Program-made: the position numbers and the translations under genes
Assembly (NCBI GenBank): GCA_030145015.1
Contig: JAQYWI010000215.1
Coordinates: 1-8,574, forward strand
Source of the DNA: Desulfobacterales bacterium
GTDB taxonomy: Bacteria; Desulfobacterota; Desulfobacteria; Desulfobacterales; JAHEIW01
Length of the DNA stretch: 8,574 bases
Direction of reading: 5' to 3'
Shown here: piece after piece, positions 6,222 through 8,574 of the stretch
Numbering within the stretch: the first letter of the stretch is position 1
Layout of the letters: the number at the start of each line of letters is the position of its first letter
The notes under the pieces: model-generated
The model's database searches: none
What the model was told of the DNA's origin: nothing
What the model saw: the letters and a program-made list of their open reading frames with translations, nothing else

Positions 6222-7538
6222 TCAACTTCTGCCTAAAGGAAAGAACAAAGAGACGGTCGTTCCCTCTTCCGGCCTGCTTTGCACTTCAATCTTACCGTCA
6301 TGTGCCTCCATGATGGTCTTGCATAGGCTCAACCCCAATCCGTATCCCCCGGTATCCTTGGCACGGGATTTATCTACACGATAAAACGGCTCGAAAATAT
6401 GAGACAGTTCTTCCTGCGGAATTCCAATTCCTTGGTCGACGATCCGGATGACAGCATAAGATTTGTGGCTCTTGTAAAATATCCGGATCGGACCGCTATC
6501 GGGCTGCGAATATTTAATGGCATTGTTGATCACATTTTCAAAGACCGTTTTGATCTTCTCAGAATCTACCGCTGCCATCACCTCGGTGGGAAACTCAACC
6601 AGCTCTATTCCGGGAGGTTGGTTTTCAAATTCCGGCAGCACCTCTTTGAGCAGTCCGACCAGGTTGGTTGGCTGTTTTTTCAAATTTTCATAGCGATGCT
6701 GCATTCGGGCCGTTTCCAGAATCTCGGTTACCATTTTTTCCATTTCTTGCATGTCGGCCTGAATGCTTTGTTTGGCCTGGCTGTCTTCTAAAAATTCGAG
6801 CGCCACTTTCATGCGCGTAAGCGGGGTCCGCAACTCATGGCTCACATCTAAAAGCAGCTGCTCTTTGGTGTGCAGCATATCCCGAATCCGATCGGTCATG
6901 TCATTAAAAGCAGCCGCCAGATCCCGCAGTTCATCTGACTTTTTCAGCGGCACCCGGTGTTTCAAATTCCCCCGACTGACTTCCTGTACGCCGGTGTTTA
7001 GCCATTTTACCGGTCGCAAAATGTATCGAATCGCAAAAAAGGCGGCTACTAAAATCACGGTTAAAAGGGCCAATATGATAACAAGCAGCCCGTGTCGCGC
7101 ACTGTCGACCGGTAGATTGCGAGATACGCCGAAAATAAAGCGGCCCGCCGCTTTGTCGACTTCGATTACATGTCGGCCCCGATACCTTCCATAGCGAATA
7201 TCGGGATTTTGGTGCCAGGCGTTAAACAGGCCCTTTAAATCTGTGGGCAGCTCATCGGATGTGGCCCAGCGAAGATCCGGACTTTCGTAGCGAATTTCCA
7301 AAAAGGACTGGCGGGCAATTTCTCGAGCGCGGTCCAGGTTTGGGGGGTTGCCCATATCGGCAATCAGATAATTAAGGTATTGGACGACATTTTTATGAAA
7401 CGGGCCGACGAACTGGTTGCGAAGGTGAATGAAAAATCCACCCACAACCAGGTTAACGCAAATGCCGGCGAGGATGATAACCACCAGAAGCTTGGTGAAT
7501 ACCGAACGTATGATTCTATTAAAAAAATTAATCCGCAT
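6222..7538 (-). CDS. Membrane sensor histidine kinase, CpxA/EnvZ type
   Basis: This inner-membrane sensor kinase should phosphorylate the response regulator encoded just upstream. Numbered from ATG 7538 (438 residues), it has a first membrane helix at about 14-37, an extracytoplasmic sensor region at about 38-148 with no cysteines, and a second helix at about 149-170. A HAMP domain spans about 171-223. The H-box LLLDVSHELRTPLTRMK carries phospho-acceptor His234. The ATPase motifs are N-box NVINNAIKYS (335-344), G1 VDQGIGIP (367-374), F-box FEPFYRVD (382-389) and G2 GGYGLGLSL (397-405). All key residues are present. The frame is open upstream to a TTG at 7583, but ATG 7538 overlaps the regulator's stop by 11 nt in a typical coupled arrangement and starts just before the first helix. 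The Shine-Dalgarno (GGAAA, close to the start) is weak, in keeping with coupling. The signal sensed is unknown. Confidence 0.95.
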   Translation of the reverse strand: MRINFFNRIIRSVFTKLLVVIILAGICVNLVVGGFFIHLRNQFVGPFHKNVVQYLNYLIADMGNPPNLDRAREIARQSFLEIRYESPDLRWATSDELPTDLKGLFNAWHQNPDIRYGRYRGRHVIEVDKAAGRFIFGVSRNLPVDSARHGLLVIILALLTVILVAAFFAIRYILRPVKWLNTGVQEVSRGNLKHRVPLKKSDELRDLAAAFNDMTDRIRDMLHTKEQLLLDVSHELRTPLTRMKVALEFLEDSQAKQSIQADMQEMEKMVTEILETARMQHRYENLKKQPTNLVGLLKEVLPEFENQPPGIELVEFPTEVMAAVDSEKIKTVFENVINNAIKYSQPDSGPIRIFYKSHKSYAVIRIVDQGIGIPQEELSHIFEPFYRVDKSRAKDTGGYGLGLSLCKTIMEAHDGKIEVQSRPEEGTTVSLFFPLGRS

Positions 7539-8217
7539 AATTTCCGATAAACACATATCCGCTGCCCCAAACCGTCTTGACAAATTCAGGAGATTTGGGG
7601 TTGTCTTTTAGTTTTTGACGCAGGCGGCTGACGGCGATGTCAACGGAGCGATTGAAGGCATCACAGTCCATGCCGCGCAGCTCCTGCAGAATCTGGTCAC
7701 GATTCAACACCTTTCCGGCATTTCTGGCCAGCAATGCCAGGGCAGAAAACTCATTGGTTGTCAGGTCAAGGGAATTACCATCCAGCAGGGCAATGCGTTT
7801 ATCCAGATCGATGGTCAGCCGGTCAAATGTCAGGGTCTGATTATCGCTGATTTGCTGCGAGCGGCGCAAAACAGATTGAATCCGTGCGACCAGCTCCCGG
7901 GGTTCAAAGGGCTTTGCCAGATAATCATCGGCCCCGAGCTCCAGTCCAACCACCTTATCCGTGACTTCCCCCCTGGCGGTCAGCATGATAATCGGAATAT
8001 TGCTGGTCTGGCGAATCGCTCTGCAGACTTCAAAACCGTCCATCTCCGGCAGCATAATGTCCAGAATAACCAGATCGGGTGATGCCTGCTTCAGCTTTTT
8101 TAATCCTTTGGCCGGATGGGTTGCCGTAACGACGTCGAAACCAAAGTCTTTTAAAAAATCTTTGAGCAGCTGATTGAGCTTGGCGTCATCATCGATGATA
8201 AGAAGGGTCGGATTCAT
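7528..8217 (-). CDS. OmpR/PhoB-family response regulator
   Basis: This DNA-binding transcription factor is activated by aspartyl phosphorylation. The protein has 229 residues. The receiver domain (about 3-118) has the acidic cluster DDD at 9-11, phospho-acceptor Asp53 in LVILDIMLPEMDG, Thr80 in IIMLTARG and Lys102 in DDYLAKPFEP. A winged-helix output domain fills about 128-225, with LTTNEFSALALLARNAGKV (152-170), the recognition-helix region FNRSVDIAVSRLRQKL (188-203) and the wing WGSGYVF (217-223). The C-terminal half resembles the CpxR/RstA branch, but I would not assign a symbol. The start ATG has only GGA immediately before it, so the ribosome-binding site is poor and the mRNA may have a very weak initiation site. 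It is first in the operon with the overlapping kinase and the methyltransferase. Its target genes are not visible. Confidence 0.95.
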   Translation of the reverse strand: MNPTLLIIDDDAKLNQLLKDFLKDFGFDVVTATHPAKGLKKLKQASPDLVILDIMLPEMDGFEVCRAIRQTSNIPIIMLTARGEVTDKVVGLELGADDYLAKPFEPRELVARIQSVLRRSQQISDNQTLTFDRLTIDLDKRIALLDGNSLDLTTNEFSALALLARNAGKVLNRDQILQELRGMDCDAFNRSVDIAVSRLRQKLKDNPKSPEFVKTVWGSGYVFIGNYAD

Positions 8218-8235
8218 TCCAAAAAATGATTTAGT

Positions 8236-8266
8236 ATATTACCTGATTTGATGGTCGGTTTGTAAA
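8236..8266 (-). promoter_or_regulatory. Weak candidate promoter for the two-component operon
   Basis: On the minus strand, TTTACA (8261-8266) and TAATAT (8236-8241) are separated by 19 bp, about 20 nt upstream of the regulator start. The spacing is longer than optimal. Consensus match is the only evidence. Confidence 0.25.
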
Positions 8267-8290
8267 GCTTTTATTATGGAAGTTAACAAA

Positions 8291-8424
8291 AAAATCCGAA
8301 GCACGAAATCCTAAATTCGAAACAAATTCAAAATTCAAATGTTCTAAATGTTTTTATTTTGATCATTTAGTATTCGGATTTGTTTCGGCCAATTTTATAA
8401 AATCAGGCGATATTCGAATTTAGA
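8291..8424. repeat. Palindromic intergenic repeat A, copy 2 (rearranged words)
   Basis: This AT-rich imperfect palindrome lies upstream of the response regulator. CTAAATTCGAA (8311-8321) pairs with 8413-8423 (11 of 11). CGAAACAAAT (8318-8327) pairs with 8378-8387 (10 of 10). CTAAATG (8344-8350) pairs with 8364-8370, giving the central hairpin. CGAAGCACGAAA (8297-8308), AAATCCTAAAT (8306-8316) and CGAAACAAAT are shared with the element at 3491-3664, but in a different order. No ORF is present. Confidence 0.8.
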
Positions 8425-8442
8425 ACTTTAGATTTCTAGGCT

Positions 8443-8526
8443 CCGGGTTACGGGTTGCGTTTTGCAAGTAAATCGGAAATCGTTTAGAACTCAACAGCTC
8501 GTAACCCGGAACTCGCAACGCGCAAC
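8443..8526. repeat. Palindromic intergenic repeat C (CCGGGTTACG type)
   Basis: CCGGGTTACG (8443-8452) has a perfect 10-nt inverted match at 8500-8509. GTTGCG (8454-8459) matches the inverted CGCAAC units at 8514-8519 and 8521-8526, shifted outward, so the arms are not fully collinear. The centre of about 40 nt is unstructured. The element abuts repeat A copy 2 and ends 3 nt before the stop codon of the apparent gene at the right edge. Confidence 0.7.
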
Positions 8527-8529
8527 TTT

Positions 8530-8574
8530 TTACTCCCATCTGTCCTGATGCTTTTCGTGGAAGTACTCGATCTT
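8530..8574 (-). CDS. Possible C-terminal fragment of a minus-strand gene
   Basis: The minus strand reads 14 codons, KIEYFHEKHQDRWE, then TAA at 8532-8530. The charged, protein-like composition and the way the repeat cluster starts just past the stop suggest a real gene end, continuing beyond the window. The family is not recognisable from 14 residues. A plus-strand ATG at 8548 is the competing reading but lacks a ribosome-binding site. Confidence 0.4.
   Translation of the reverse strand, partial: KIEYFHEKHQDRWE

Noticed and set aside
7539..7583. Extended kinase N-terminus from TTG 7583 (15 extra residues).
   Set aside because: It would overlap the regulator gene by 56 nt with no ribosome-binding site. 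ATG 7538 gives a standard short overlap and a normal N-terminus.
7615..8082. Open frame of 155 codons antisense to the response regulator.
   Set aside because: The regulator frame on the minus strand carries every family motif. The antisense product resembles nothing and is a codon-bias shadow.

Overview
This window is a bacterial chromosomal segment with moderate GC content. It carries most of a histidine-utilisation (hut) locus, followed by a convergent two-component-system operon. The gaps are packed with long, AT-rich or word-like imperfect palindromes. My impression is a deltaproteobacterial, Desulfobacterota-type anaerobe: a long-form urocanase, split formiminotransferase and cyclodeaminase genes, and palindromes built from words like CGAAGCACGAAA. 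That is inference from memory of similar genomes; no rRNA or marker gene is present to prove it.

Region 1 (1-1136, minus strand) holds the first 378 codons of hutH (histidine ammonia-lyase), whose C-terminus lies outside the window. A 303-bp intergenic region (1137-1439) separates it from the divergent hutU and holds back-to-back candidate promoters and a hairpin in the hutH leader.

Region 2 (1440-5573, plus strand) reads hutU (long-form urocanase), ftcD (glutamate formimidoyltransferase), a scar of hutI (imidazolonepropionase), and fchA (formimidoyl-THF cyclodeaminase). The pathway is histidine -> urocanate -> imidazolonepropionate -> formiminoglutamate -> glutamate plus formimino-THF -> methenyl-THF. 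Every step is encoded except the third. Where hutI should be, there is an intact ribosome-binding site, about 23 recognisable N-terminal codons, a TGA, and about 17 in-frame codons that look like the hutI C-terminus. The remainder, roughly 1.1 kb judged from the family length, is absent. Two palindromic elements sit between hutU and ftcD and between ftcD and the scar.

Region 3 (5608-8217, minus strand) is an apparent operon of an OmpR/PhoB-family response regulator, an overlapping membrane histidine kinase of CpxA/EnvZ type, and a small class I SAM-dependent methyltransferase. It converges on fchA. No direct link to histidine metabolism is visible.

Region 4 (8218-8574) is an intergenic stretch with a possible promoter for the regulator and two further palindromes. 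One shares words with the hutU-ftcD element. At the edge there is a possible 14-codon C-terminus of another minus-strand gene.

The most notable observation is the hutI deletion scar, which predicts either a broken histidine pathway, a hutI copy elsewhere, or an assembly deletion. The second is the set of long palindromes occupying the larger non-coding gaps.
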